DNA of 64,000 bases, taken from Nocardia brasiliensis ATCC 700358. GTDB taxonomy: Bacteria > Actinomycetota > Actinomycetes > Mycobacteriales > Mycobacteriaceae. The DNA is taken from assembly GCF_000250675.2 (NCBI RefSeq), contig NC_018681.1, positions 3,968,001 through 4,032,000 on the forward strand, given 5' to 3'. Position numbers and translations under genes: made by a program. The notes below the pieces were generated by a model that was given only the letters and a program-made list of their open reading frames with translations, ran no database searches and was not told where the DNA came from. Shown here in pieces: positions 53,897 through 61,579 of this stretch (its first letter is position 1; the number at the start of each line of letters is the position of its first letter).

Positions 53897-54652
53897 GTGA
53901 GCACAGATCGTCTTACGCAGATCGCCGACGCCGTGCGCGCGGCCGGCAGTCTCGGCGTCGCCGAACTGGCCGAACTGACGGGCGCCTCGGAGATGACCAT
54001 TCGCCGGGACCTGGAGACCCTCGCCGGTCAGGGCGTGCTCGAGCGCTACCGCGGCGGTGCCAGGACCCTGCTGCTGCGTGGCGAGGAACCGCCGTACGCG
54101 CTGCGGGTGCGGGAAGGGCTCGAAACCAAACGCCGGCTCGCCGCGGCCGTGGCCGGGTTGATCGCCGACGGTGAGTCCGTCGTCCTCGACAGCGGGACCA
54201 CCTGTGTCGAGGTCGCGCACCTGCTGGCGGCACGGCGGGTCACGGTGATGCCGCTGTCGCTGCACGCGGTGCACGCGCTGTCGGCGGCGCCCGCGGTGAC
54301 CCTGCTGGTGCCGGGCGGCAGGCCACGCCCGGGTGAACTGGCGCTGACCGGTCCGTTGACCCTCGCGTCGTTGGCCGCGATCAGGTTCGACACCGCCGTC
54401 ATCGGCTGCTGCGGGCTGACCGCCGCCGATGGTCTCACCGCCCACGACCTCGACGACGCCGCGGTCAAACAGGCCGCGATCGCCTCGTCCCGGCGGGTCA
54501 TCGCGGTCACGGAATCGGCCAAGTTCTTCCGTACTGCCCTGGCCGTCGCGGCCCCCGCCACCGCCCTGCACGCCGTCGTGACCGACCACGATGCCACCCC
54601 CGACGCCGTGGACGCGCTACGCGCTACCGGCCCAACGGTTCTCACCGTGTGA
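53897..54652 (+). CDS. DeoR-family transcriptional regulator
   Basis: A 251-residue regulator. The winged helix RLTQIADAVRAAGSLGVAEL, then AELTGASEMTIRRDLETLAG is the DeoR N-terminus. The C-terminal sugar-phosphate sensor domain has VVLDSGTTCVEVAHLL and FDTAVIGCCGLTAADGLTAH followed by KQAAIASSRRVIAVTESAKF, the typical DeoRC ligand motifs. It usually senses a phosphorylated sugar. The start is uncertain: GTG at 53897 is used, with GTG at 53894 and TTG at 53882 as alternatives. Divergent from the frameshifted MFS gene, which is its likely target. Confidence 0.9.
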   Translation: MSTDRLTQIADAVRAAGSLGVAELAELTGASEMTIRRDLETLAGQGVLERYRGGARTLLLRGEEPPYALRVREGLETKRRLAAAVAGLIADGESVVLDSGTTCVEVAHLLAARRVTVMPLSLHAVHALSAAPAVTLLVPGGRPRPGELALTGPLTLASLAAIRFDTAVIGCCGLTAADGLTAHDLDDAAVKQAAIASSRRVIAVTESAKFFRTALAVAAPATALHAVVTDHDATPDAVDALRATGPTVLTV

Positions 54653-54663
54653 GTCGCGGATGT

Positions 54664-55206
54664 TCAGGCCGCGCCCAGCTCGGCGGCGCCGAAGGAGACG
54701 TTGAAGCGGTCGCACCAGATGGTGACGCTGGTGAGGGGCGTCAGGTCGGCGTCGGCGGGGATGGCGTAGTTCTGGCTGCCCCTGTTGCCTTTCAGGCTGC
54801 CGAGGTCGAGGTGCCTGCCGTCGTCGAAGACGAACCAGCCGGAGCTGCCTTCGATGACCGGTGCGTCGGTGAGCCACACGTGCAGGTCGGGGCCGTTGGA
54901 GGTGTCGAGGTCCGCCAGGCGCAGGACCCGGCTGCCGTCGGGGAGTTGGAGGATGGCGACCGTGCCGGAGGTGGTGTGCTCATGGGAGATGAGCGTGCCG
55001 CGGGCGAGGACGCGCGGCTCGGCCGGGACGCCCGGTGGCGCGGCTCCGGCGGGCACCGCGATCGACGGTGCAGCCTCGTCGACGGTGGTGTTCGTGAACA
55101 GCCGCCACGGTTGGAACAACGCCAATCCCACCCCGAGCCCGATGACGAGCACCACCGTCAACGTCCACGTGATGGGGGACCGCGCAATCCTGCGAGCCGA
55201 CACCAT
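54664..55206 (-). CDS. DM13-domain membrane-anchored protein
   Basis: A 180-residue protein. One N-terminal membrane helix (ITWTLTVVLVIGLGVGLALF) is followed by an extracytoplasmic DM13 domain at about residues 70-170: LISHEHTTSGTVAILQLPDG, LRLADLDTSNGPDLHVWLTD, FVFDDGRHLDLGSLKGNRGS then YAIPADADLTPLTSVTIWCD. DM13 domains contain a conserved Cys and have been suggested to take part in electron transfer or hydroxylation; the role here is unknown. The ATG at 55206 follows GAGGGAG. Convergent with the DeoR gene; its stop is 11 bases away. Confidence 0.85.
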   Translation of the reverse strand: MVSARRIARSPITWTLTVVLVIGLGVGLALFQPWRLFTNTTVDEAAPSIAVPAGAAPPGVPAEPRVLARGTLISHEHTTSGTVAILQLPDGSRVLRLADLDTSNGPDLHVWLTDAPVIEGSSGWFVFDDGRHLDLGSLKGNRGSQNYAIPADADLTPLTSVTIWCDRFNVSFGAAELGAA

Positions 55207-55592
55207 GGAAACTCCCTCGAGCCGTTCCAGCAATACGACCATTGAACACCGCATTCCACCACCGACCCGCGCGTCGACGACCGAAAACACGTGAACAAAC
55301 TCTGACGGATTCCCGCCCCGACCGGCTGGTACCGAGGCACCCGAGCCGTGCCGCAGGGCCGCCGCGTCCCGCCGTGTCGCCGCGTCCCGCCGTGTCGCAG
55401 GGCCGCCGAGCCGCGCTGTCGGGCCGCGGTGCCGTGCTGCCGGGCTGGGCTGCCGTGCCGCCGAGCCGCACGGCCGCTGAGCCGGGGTGCCGTGCCGCCG
55501 GGCTGGGCTGCCGCGGTGCCGTGCCGCCGGGTCGAGCCGCCGGGCTGGGCTGTCGGCCACTGCTGGGCCGCCGGGCACTGCCGGGTCCGCCG
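55207..55592. repeat. Gene-free GC-rich region with degenerate repeats
   Basis: A stretch of 386 bases. From about 55345 to 55580 it is almost pure G and C with degenerate repeats: GCCGCGTCCCGCCGTGTC occurs twice in tandem (55361-55378 and 55379-55396), and GCCGGGCTGGGCTG three times (55439-55452, 55497-55510, 55539-55552). Overlapping open frames on both strands are just a result of this composition. It must also hold the DM13 promoter close to 55206. Confidence 0.75.
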
Positions 55593-56723
55593 TCAGCCGA
55601 TCGGCGAGTGGCCGAGCAGGACGCGGCCGGTGAATCGGGTTTGCTTGGCTCGCGGCAGCGGATGGAAGAGGCAGCCGTGGATGTCGCGGTAGCGCATCTC
55701 CAGTTCGCAGGTGCGGGAATAGCCCAGTCCGCCAACGGTTTCGATGGCGAGTCGGACGGTATGGATGAGCGCGTCGGCGGCCGCGGTCTTGCGGCTCAGG
55801 GTGCGGCTGGCATAGGCATCGGAGTTGTCGAATCGCAGATTGTCCGAACCGGCGAACATGGCGTCGATGAGGTCGGCGGCGGTGGTGTGCGCGTTGACCA
55901 TCTCACCGGCCAGTTGGAAGGTGGGCGCGTCGTCCCGGTCGGTGACCAGGGCGGCGGCGAGTTCGACTGCGCCGTCGGCGATTCCGAGGTAGGCGGCCAT
56001 CACCAGCGGCATCGCCGCGCCCATCACCACGTTCAGCAGTGGCGGCCAGGCGTCGGCGCGGCGCACCAGGGAGATCGCGGCATCGGGCACGAAGACGTCG
56101 TCGAGGATCACGGTGTGCGAGCCGCTCGCACGCAGACCGAGTGTGTCCCAAGTCTTTTCGATCCGCACACCGGGCGCGGTGAGCGGGACGGCGCAGTGCA
56201 GCACGTGCGGGCCCTCGGGTGCGTCCGCCCACCGGATGCTGGTAACGAGCACGGTGCCCGCCTCGACGCCACTGGCCGGTGATTTGCGCGCGTGCACTCG
56301 GTAGCCGCCCTCCACCCGCTCGGCCCGGCCGCTGGAGCCGACCCAGTCGGCGGCGCCGGTGCTGATCAGGATCGCGCCGTCGACCACCTTGCCGAACAGC
56401 GGTGCCGCGTCGATGCCGTGGTGGTGCCGCCACACCTGGGCGGCGACGAGGTGGGTGTGCATGGCGAACGCGACCGCGGTGGACGGGTCGTGGCGGCCGA
56501 GTTCGCGCAGGATGTCACCCATTTCGCGATGGGTGGCACCGCCGCCGCCGAATTCGGCGGGCACCAGCGCGGCGGACAGTCCGGTGCTGCGCAGCAGGTC
56601 GAAGGCGGTGGTGGACAGTTCGCCCGCGCGGTCGTTGGCCGCGACGTCGGGGCGCAGGGCGGCGCCGATCTCGCGGGCGCGGGCGATCCAGTCGGTGCGG
56701 ATGCCGGAAGAGGTTGTCGTCAT
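55593..56723 (-). CDS. Acyl-CoA dehydrogenase family protein
   Basis: A 376-residue flavoprotein of the acyl-CoA dehydrogenase fold. It has LVPAEFGGGGATHREMGDIL, the middle-domain TLGLRASGSHTVILDDVFVP, and the C-terminal LIHTVRLAIETVGGLGYSRT followed by the RYRDIHGCLFHPLPRAKQTR helix. The family's usual catalytic Glu position is not obvious, so it may be one of the flavin-dependent monooxygenase or desulfurisation relatives in this fold. The ATG at 56723 has no clear ribosome site. Divergent from an HxlR-type regulator with two palindromes between them. Substrate unknown. Confidence 0.85.
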   Translation of the reverse strand: MTTTSSGIRTDWIARAREIGAALRPDVAANDRAGELSTTAFDLLRSTGLSAALVPAEFGGGGATHREMGDILRELGRHDPSTAVAFAMHTHLVAAQVWRHHHGIDAAPLFGKVVDGAILISTGAADWVGSSGRAERVEGGYRVHARKSPASGVEAGTVLVTSIRWADAPEGPHVLHCAVPLTAPGVRIEKTWDTLGLRASGSHTVILDDVFVPDAAISLVRRADAWPPLLNVVMGAAMPLVMAAYLGIADGAVELAAALVTDRDDAPTFQLAGEMVNAHTTAADLIDAMFAGSDNLRFDNSDAYASRTLSRKTAAADALIHTVRLAIETVGGLGYSRTCELEMRYRDIHGCLFHPLPRAKQTRFTGRVLLGHSPIG

Positions 56724-56758
56724 GTTTCGAAGGTAGGAACGGCCGCGATAACCGAATA

Positions 56759-56773
56759 GTCCAGAAAGTGGAC
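56759..56773. promoter_or_regulatory. HxlR operator 1
   Basis: GTCCA-GAAAG-TGGAC, perfect 5-base arms and a 5-base spacer. The same half-site recurs in operator 2, and the two centres are 22 bases apart. It lies 36 bases before the acyl-CoA dehydrogenase start. Confidence 0.72.
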
Positions 56774-56779
56774 CCTGCC

Positions 56780-56796
56780 GGTCCAGTATCTGGACC
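56780..56796. promoter_or_regulatory. HxlR operator 2
   Basis: GGTCCA-GTATC-TGGACC, perfect 6-base arms and a 5-base spacer, 18 bases before the HxlR-type regulator start. Probably bound by that regulator. Confidence 0.75.
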
Positions 56797-56813
56797 CCGA
56801 TCACGAGGTGACC

Positions 56814-57503
56814 ATGACGACAACGGGCTACGGCCAATACTGTCCGATCTCTCGCGCGCTCGACGTGCTCGGCGAGCGCTGGTCGCTGCTGATCGTGCGC
56901 GACCTGCTGCTGGGCACGACCCGGTTCAACGATCTGGCGCGCGGCCTGCCCGGCCTGTCCCGCAGCCTGCTGGCCAAGCGGTTGCGCCAGTTCGAGCGGG
57001 CCGGACTGCTCGACAAGGTGGGTTCGGAGTACCTGATGACCGCCGCGGGCCGGGATCTGGAGCGGATCCTGTTCGGCCTCGGTGCGTGGGGCGCCCGCTG
57101 GAGCTTCGGCGATCCGCGGCCGGAAGAACTCGATCCGGCGGTGCTGGTGTGGTGGATGCATACCCGCCTGGACACGTCCGCGCTGCCCGGCAAACGCCAG
57201 GTTTTCGCCGTCCGGTTCACCGACCGTCCGCACCGCTTCTGGATCGTCGTCGAATCGGGTGTCCCGTCGGTCTGCGACGCCGACCCGGGCTATCCGGTCG
57301 ACGTGGCGATCAACTCCGACGTCGGTTCGCTGTATCAGGTGTGGCTCGGCAAACTCTCGCTGGCGCAGGCGGTCCGGACCGGCCGGCTGACGTTCATCGG
57401 CGCGACCGCGCTGACCCGCCGCATGTCCTCGGTGCTGCTGCTGAGCCCGATGGCCCCGTACGTCACTCCGGCGCCGGTCGACTTCACCACGCGCGCTTCG
57501 TGA
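56814..57503 (+). CDS. HxlR-type winged-helix regulator with SCP2-like domain
   Basis: A 229-residue protein. Residues about 1-100 form an HxlR winged helix: YCPISRALDVLGERWSLLIV then RDLLLGTTRFNDLARGLPGL and SRSLLAKRLRQFERAGLLDK. The rest resembles a sterol-carrier-like (SCP2) fold: VFAVRFTDRPHRFWIVVESG, VDVAINSDVGSLYQVWLGKL then LAQAVRTGRLTFIGATAL. Such fusions probably bind a lipid or other hydrophobic ligand; inferred. The ATG at 56814 follows GAGGTG, which itself contains an in-frame GTG (56808). The two palindromes upstream suggest autoregulation and control of the divergent acyl-CoA dehydrogenase. Confidence 0.85.
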   Translation: MTTTGYGQYCPISRALDVLGERWSLLIVRDLLLGTTRFNDLARGLPGLSRSLLAKRLRQFERAGLLDKVGSEYLMTAAGRDLERILFGLGAWGARWSFGDPRPEELDPAVLVWWMHTRLDTSALPGKRQVFAVRFTDRPHRFWIVVESGVPSVCDADPGYPVDVAINSDVGSLYQVWLGKLSLAQAVRTGRLTFIGATALTRRMSSVLLLSPMAPYVTPAPVDFTTRAS

Positions 57504-57578
57504 TCGGGTGCGGTTGGGGCCCGGAAACCGTGCCTGCCCGCGCACCGACCCGCGAGGTCGATGCGCGGTCCCTGCGGG

Positions 57579-58868
57579 TCAGAGGTTGCCGACGATGTGC
57601 TCGAGGCGCTCGGCGACGTGCTCGCGCGCCTTTTCGCGGAGGGTGGGGCGATAGCCGCTGGGGTAGACGGGATCTGCGGGTTCGTAGGTCTTGAGGACCT
57701 CCTTGGCGAGGGTGATCTTGTGCACCTCGGTGGGCCCGTCGGCGATCGCCATCACCTCGGCATAATTCATCATGTCGACGAAGGGGAGGTCGGTGCTGAC
57801 GCCGATGGCGCCGTGCAGATGCAGTGCGCGCTGGGCGATGTCGTGCATGACCTTGGGCATGGCGACCTTGATGGCGGCGATGTCCTTGCGCACCTTCAGA
57901 TAGTCCTGTTCCTTGTCGATGCGCCACGCGGTGCGCAGCACGAGCAGCCGGAACTGCTCCATCTCGATCCAGCTGTCCGCGATGCGCTCCTGGGTCATCT
58001 GCAGGCCGGCCAGCGGACCCTTGCGCATCGGCCGGGACACGGCACGCTCGGCCATCATGTCGAAAGCCTTGCGCACCAACGCGACCGTGCGCATCGCGTG
58101 GTGGACGCGGCCACCGCCGAGCCGGGTCTGCGCGACGATGAAGCCCTGGCCCTCCGCGCCGAGCAGATGGTCGGCGGGCACCCGGACATCGGTGAACCGC
58201 AGATGGCCCTCGTGCTCGCTGAACCCGTGCACGTGGAAGTTCTTGACGATCTCGAGGCCGGGGGCGTCGGCGGGCACGATGAACATCGACATGCCCTGGT
58301 ACGGGCTGACATCCGGATTGGTGACCACCATGACGATGTGGAAGCTGGCGAACTGCGCGTTCGAGTTGAACCACTTCTCGCCGTTGATCACCCAGTGGTC
58401 GCCGTCGCGCACCGCCCGGGTCTTGAACGTGGTCGGGTCCGAGCCGCCGGTGGGCTCGGTCATCACATAACAGGAGCCGATGTCACCGGCGAGCAAGGGC
58501 GCCAGATACTTCGCCTTCTGCTCCTCGGTGCCGTAGTGGGCGAGGATCTCGGCGTTGCCGGAATCCGGTGCCTGGCAACCGAATACCGAAGGCGCCCAGA
58601 ACGACGTGCCGAGCACCTCGTTGAGCAGCGCGAGCTTCATCTGCCCGTAGCCCTGGCCGCCGAGCTCGGGCCCCAGGTGGCAGGCCCACAATCCTTGCTC
58701 CTTGACCTGCTCCTTCAACGGCCGCATCAGCGCCATGGCTTCTTTGTTGCCGCGGTCGTACGGATTCGGGTACAGCGAGTCGAGCGGCTCGACCTCGGTG
58801 CGGACGAATTCCGCCGCCCAGTCCAGTTTCTTCTGGAAGTCCGGGTCGGTCTCGAAATCCCAAGCCAT
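57579..58868 (-). CDS. Acyl-CoA dehydrogenase
   Basis: A 429-residue acyl-CoA dehydrogenase. It contains LGPELGGQGYGQMKLALLNE, the FAD-binding CYVMTEPTGGSDPTTFKTRA, GEKWFNSNAQFASFHIVMVV, the RLGGGRVHHAMRTVALVRKA helix and a C-terminal IADGPTEVHKITLAKEVLKT with the (G/A)xTE-type catalytic region. Expected to oxidise an acyl-CoA to its 2,3-enoyl form, passing electrons to ETF. The ATG at 58868 begins 2 bases after the TetR stop. Last gene of the four-gene operon 57579-61334. Substrate not identified. Confidence 0.92.
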   Translation of the reverse strand: MAWDFETDPDFQKKLDWAAEFVRTEVEPLDSLYPNPYDRGNKEAMALMRPLKEQVKEQGLWACHLGPELGGQGYGQMKLALLNEVLGTSFWAPSVFGCQAPDSGNAEILAHYGTEEQKAKYLAPLLAGDIGSCYVMTEPTGGSDPTTFKTRAVRDGDHWVINGEKWFNSNAQFASFHIVMVVTNPDVSPYQGMSMFIVPADAPGLEIVKNFHVHGFSEHEGHLRFTDVRVPADHLLGAEGQGFIVAQTRLGGGRVHHAMRTVALVRKAFDMMAERAVSRPMRKGPLAGLQMTQERIADSWIEMEQFRLLVLRTAWRIDKEQDYLKVRKDIAAIKVAMPKVMHDIAQRALHLHGAIGVSTDLPFVDMMNYAEVMAIADGPTEVHKITLAKEVLKTYEPADPVYPSGYRPTLREKAREHVAERLEHIVGNL

Positions 58869-58870
58869 GG

Positions 58871-59551
58871 TCAGCCTTTCGTGTGCGGTTCGGTGGTGGT
58901 CACCACGCCGTCGAGGAACGTGGTGGCGAGAATTTCGGCGATCTCGGCGGGGGAGTGTTCGCCGTGCGGGCGATACCAGAAGGTCACCATGTTGAGCATG
59001 CCGAGCACGCTGTTGGTGACCACGTGGTCGTCGGTGCGCAGCAGACCCGCGGCGTGACCGGTGTCGATCACCCGCTGCCAGCACTGCTGGACCCGATCGC
59101 GCAGCTCTTGCAGTTGGGCGCCGCGCTCGCCGGTGAGGGCGGTGACGTCGCGCAGCTGGATCGCGACCTCGCTGCGGTGCTCGATGATCAGCCGGACGTG
59201 GCTGTGGATCAGCTTGCGCAGCTGGCTGATCGGATCGTCGTCGCCCGCGACGATCTGTTCCGCGTCGACCAGCATCAGCTGGATGTAGTCGTGCAGGATC
59301 TGCCAGAGCAGTTCTTCTTTGGAGCCGATGTGGTAATACAGCGCGCCGCGCTGGACATCGGCGCGGTCGCCGATCTCCGCGACGCCGGTGCCGTGGAATC
59401 CCTTCTCCGCGAACAACTCCCGTGCGGCCCGCAGAATGCGTTCGCGGGTGTCGCCTGCGTTGGCGGCGGAGGCGGGCGGGCGGCCGCGGCGCCGCGCGGG
59501 GGCGACGTCGGCGTCACCCGACGTCGCCCTGCTGCGCGACGCGGTGCTCAT
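58871..59551 (-). CDS. TetR-family regulator inside a lipid-catabolic operon
   Basis: A 226-residue TetR protein. A basic, Ala-rich N-terminal arm (ARRRGRPPASAANAGDTRER) precedes the helix-turn-helix ILRAARELFAEKGFHGTGVA then EIGDRADVQRGALYYHIGSK. The C-terminal domain has IIEHRSEVAIQLRDVTALTG, reminiscent of KstR2-type regulators of cholesterol-ring degradation, but identity is not claimed. The ATG at 59551 overlaps the preceding alcohol dehydrogenase stop (ATGA), and the next gene starts 2 bases after its stop. A 20-base palindrome at 61356-61375 ahead of the operon may be its site. Confidence 0.9.
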   Translation of the reverse strand: MSTASRSRATSGDADVAPARRRGRPPASAANAGDTRERILRAARELFAEKGFHGTGVAEIGDRADVQRGALYYHIGSKEELLWQILHDYIQLMLVDAEQIVAGDDDPISQLRKLIHSHVRLIIEHRSEVAIQLRDVTALTGERGAQLQELRDRVQQCWQRVIDTGHAAGLLRTDDHVVTNSVLGMLNMVTFWYRPHGEHSPAEIAEILATTFLDGVVTTTEPHTKG

Positions 59552-60597
59552 CGCGCGGGGTCCAGCACGACCTTGCTCACGCCGTCCGCGCGTTCGGCGA
59601 ACAGCCGGTAGGCGTTCGCGCCGTCGGACATCGGGAGCGAATGGGTGATGACCGCTTCGGGGCGCAGCCGGCCCGCGGCGGTCAGCCGCAGCAGGGTGGG
59701 CAGCTCGTATTGGATCGAGCACAGGCCGATATGGAACTCGAGCTCCTTGATCTGTGCCAGCGGCATATGGAAAGGGTAAGCCCGGTTCTGGCTGACGCCG
59801 ATCACGCTGACCCGCCCGCGGTGTCCGACCGCGCTGATCGCGAGTTTGATGGTGGCATCGGCGCCGACCGCCTCGATCGCGACATCCGCGCCGCCACCCA
59901 GCAGTTCGCGGATCGCGAGCTTCGGGTCGTCGGCGTCGACCGGTTCCGCGCCGAGTTCGGCGGCTTGTTTGCGGCGTTCGGCGATGAGGTCGACGCCGAG
60001 CACGCGGGACGCGCCCATCGCGAACGCGGATTGCACCGCCATCAGCCCGACCGGGCCCAGCCCGATCACCACCACGGTCTCCCCGGGCGCGATCCGGGCG
60101 CGGCGCGCGCCGTACCAGGCGGTCGGCGCGTTGTCGGTGAGGACCACGGCAGCATCGTCGCCGACCCCCACGGGTAGGCGCACCACGTTGCCTTCGGCGT
60201 GCGCGACGGCCAGATACTCGGCCTGGCCGCCCGGAAGTGCGCCGCCGAGCCCGTAGCAGGCGTCGATCGCCGCAGGCGTGCGCTCGCAGGCGGCGACGAG
60301 GCCGATCCGGCAGTTCGCGCACCGGCCACACCCCGCGGAGGCGGGCACCAGCACGCGGTCACCGACCGCGAAACCGCGGACATTCGAACCGATTTCGACG
60401 ATCTCGCCGACTGCCTCGTGTCCGACGCTGTAACCGGTCCCGTCGGTGAACCCGTGCCCGGCGTAGATATGCAGGTCGCTGCCGCAGATGCCGGCGGCGG
60501 TGACCCGGATGATCACGCCGTCCGGTCCGGTGAGCACCGGGTCGGGCACGTCGGAGTACGAGATCTCCCGCGGGCCTTGATAGGTCAGTGCCTTCAT
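59548..60597 (-). CDS. Zinc-dependent alcohol dehydrogenase (medium chain)
   Basis: A 349-residue medium-chain dehydrogenase. The catalytic zinc ligands are in GICGSDLHIYAGHG, GHEAVGEIVEIGS; the structural zinc is the four-Cys block CGRCANCRIGLVAAC. The cofactor domain reads VVVIGLGPVGLMAVQSAFAM then RVLGVDLIAERRK, indicating NAD by the Asp at the end of the second strand. It oxidises an alcohol to an aldehyde or ketone, or the reverse. The ATG at 60597 overlaps the SDR stop (ATGA). Third in order of genes in the operon; probably acts with the SDR and dehydrogenase on one substrate. Confidence 0.93.
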   Translation of the reverse strand: MKALTYQGPREISYSDVPDPVLTGPDGVIIRVTAAGICGSDLHIYAGHGFTDGTGYSVGHEAVGEIVEIGSNVRGFAVGDRVLVPASAGCGRCANCRIGLVAACERTPAAIDACYGLGGALPGGQAEYLAVAHAEGNVVRLPVGVGDDAAVVLTDNAPTAWYGARRARIAPGETVVVIGLGPVGLMAVQSAFAMGASRVLGVDLIAERRKQAAELGAEPVDADDPKLAIRELLGGGADVAIEAVGADATIKLAISAVGHRGRVSVIGVSQNRAYPFHMPLAQIKELEFHIGLCSIQYELPTLLRLTAAGRLRPEAVITHSLPMSDGANAYRLFAERADGVSKVVLDPAR

Positions 60598-61334
60598 CGC
60601 CAGCCGCCGTCCACGGCGAGCGTCGCGCCGGTGCAGAATCCGGACGCCGCACCCGCGAAGAACAGTGCGGCGCCGACGATTTCGCTGGGTTCGCCGACGC
60701 GGCGCTGTGCGTTGACGGCGCCGATCGCCGCGCGGACCTCGGGGGTCCAGGCCTTCGAGATATCGGTCGCGAACGCGCCGGGCTGAATCGTGTTGACCCG
60801 CACGGTCGGTCCGAAGGACTGCGCGAGACCGACCGTGAGCGTGTTCAATCCGGCCTTGGCCGCCGCGTAGGGGAGCGCGTGCGGTGCGGGCCGGGCCGCC
60901 TCGATCGAGGAGATGTTGATGATCGAGCCGCCGCCGTCGGCCGCCATCCGGGTGCCGATCAGGGCCGAAAGTCGAAACGGCCCTTTCAGATTCACGCCGA
61001 TCACCTTGTCGAACAGCGCCTCCGACACCTGATCGAGGCTCGGGTAGAGCGGCGAGAGCCCGGCGTTGTTGACCAGCACGTCGACCCGCCCGAACGTCTC
61101 GTAGACCGTCTCCACCAGTGCGTCGCACTGCGACCAGTCGCTGACGTTGCACGCCACCGGCAGCGCGCGCCTGCCGTGGGTGTCGCGCACCTCGTCGGCC
61201 AGCGCGACGCAGCCGTCGAGTTTGCGGCTGGCGATCACCACGTCCGCGCCCGCCGCCGCGAACGCGAGCACCATCTCCCGGCCGAGTCCCCGGCTGCCCC
61301 CGGTGACCACGACGACCTTGTTCTCGAGCGACAC
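60594..61334 (-). CDS. Short-chain dehydrogenase/reductase
   Basis: A 246-residue classical SDR with a full active site: TGGSRGLGREM, NNAGLSP, the catalytic Ser in INISSIEAARP and Tyr-x3-Lys as YAAAKAG. The C-terminal SGFCTGATLAVDGGWR is normal. The GTG at 61334 follows GGGAGAG. First gene of the operon SDR, alcohol dehydrogenase, TetR, acyl-CoA dehydrogenase; all joined by four-base overlaps or 2-base gaps. The substrate is unknown. A 20-base operator-like palindrome lies 22-41 bases upstream. Confidence 0.93.
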   Translation of the reverse strand: MSLENKVVVVTGGSRGLGREMVLAFAAAGADVVIASRKLDGCVALADEVRDTHGRRALPVACNVSDWSQCDALVETVYETFGRVDVLVNNAGLSPLYPSLDQVSEALFDKVIGVNLKGPFRLSALIGTRMAADGGGSIINISSIEAARPAPHALPYAAAKAGLNTLTVGLAQSFGPTVRVNTIQPGAFATDISKAWTPEVRAAIGAVNAQRRVGEPSEIVGAALFFAGAASGFCTGATLAVDGGWR

Positions 61335-61355
61335 ACGCTCTCCCGTCGATCAGAA

Positions 61356-61375
61356 AATGTTCCGATCAGTACATT
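61356..61375. promoter_or_regulatory. TetR-type operator upstream of the SDR-led operon
   Basis: AATGTTCCGATCAGTACATT: 8 of 10 positions pair across the dyad, centred on GATC. It overlaps the probable -10 region (TTTAAT/TAATGT on the minus strand) of the operon promoter. The TetR within the operon is its likely reader. Confidence 0.65.
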
Positions 61376-61579
61376 AAATCGCGCGGCCGATACAATCAAG
61401 GGCATGTTCGGCCGACCGCCGACACGCTGTGCCGCGCCGAGTGATTTACCCCGCTTCATCGGCGCGCCGGAACATATCGGCGAGACGCCACGTTCGACCC
61501 GGAACAGGGTGGTATCACTACCCACGGGTAACATCGATGCGTCTTTTCCCACCCGGCTTTCTCAGAAGTGAGGCAGTAG

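Noticed and set aside
55242..56282. Long plus-strand open frame over the GC-rich block and the acyl-CoA dehydrogenase gene
   Set aside because: It is antisense to a well-supported gene and its start lies in low-complexity GC sequence; the composition alone gives such frames.
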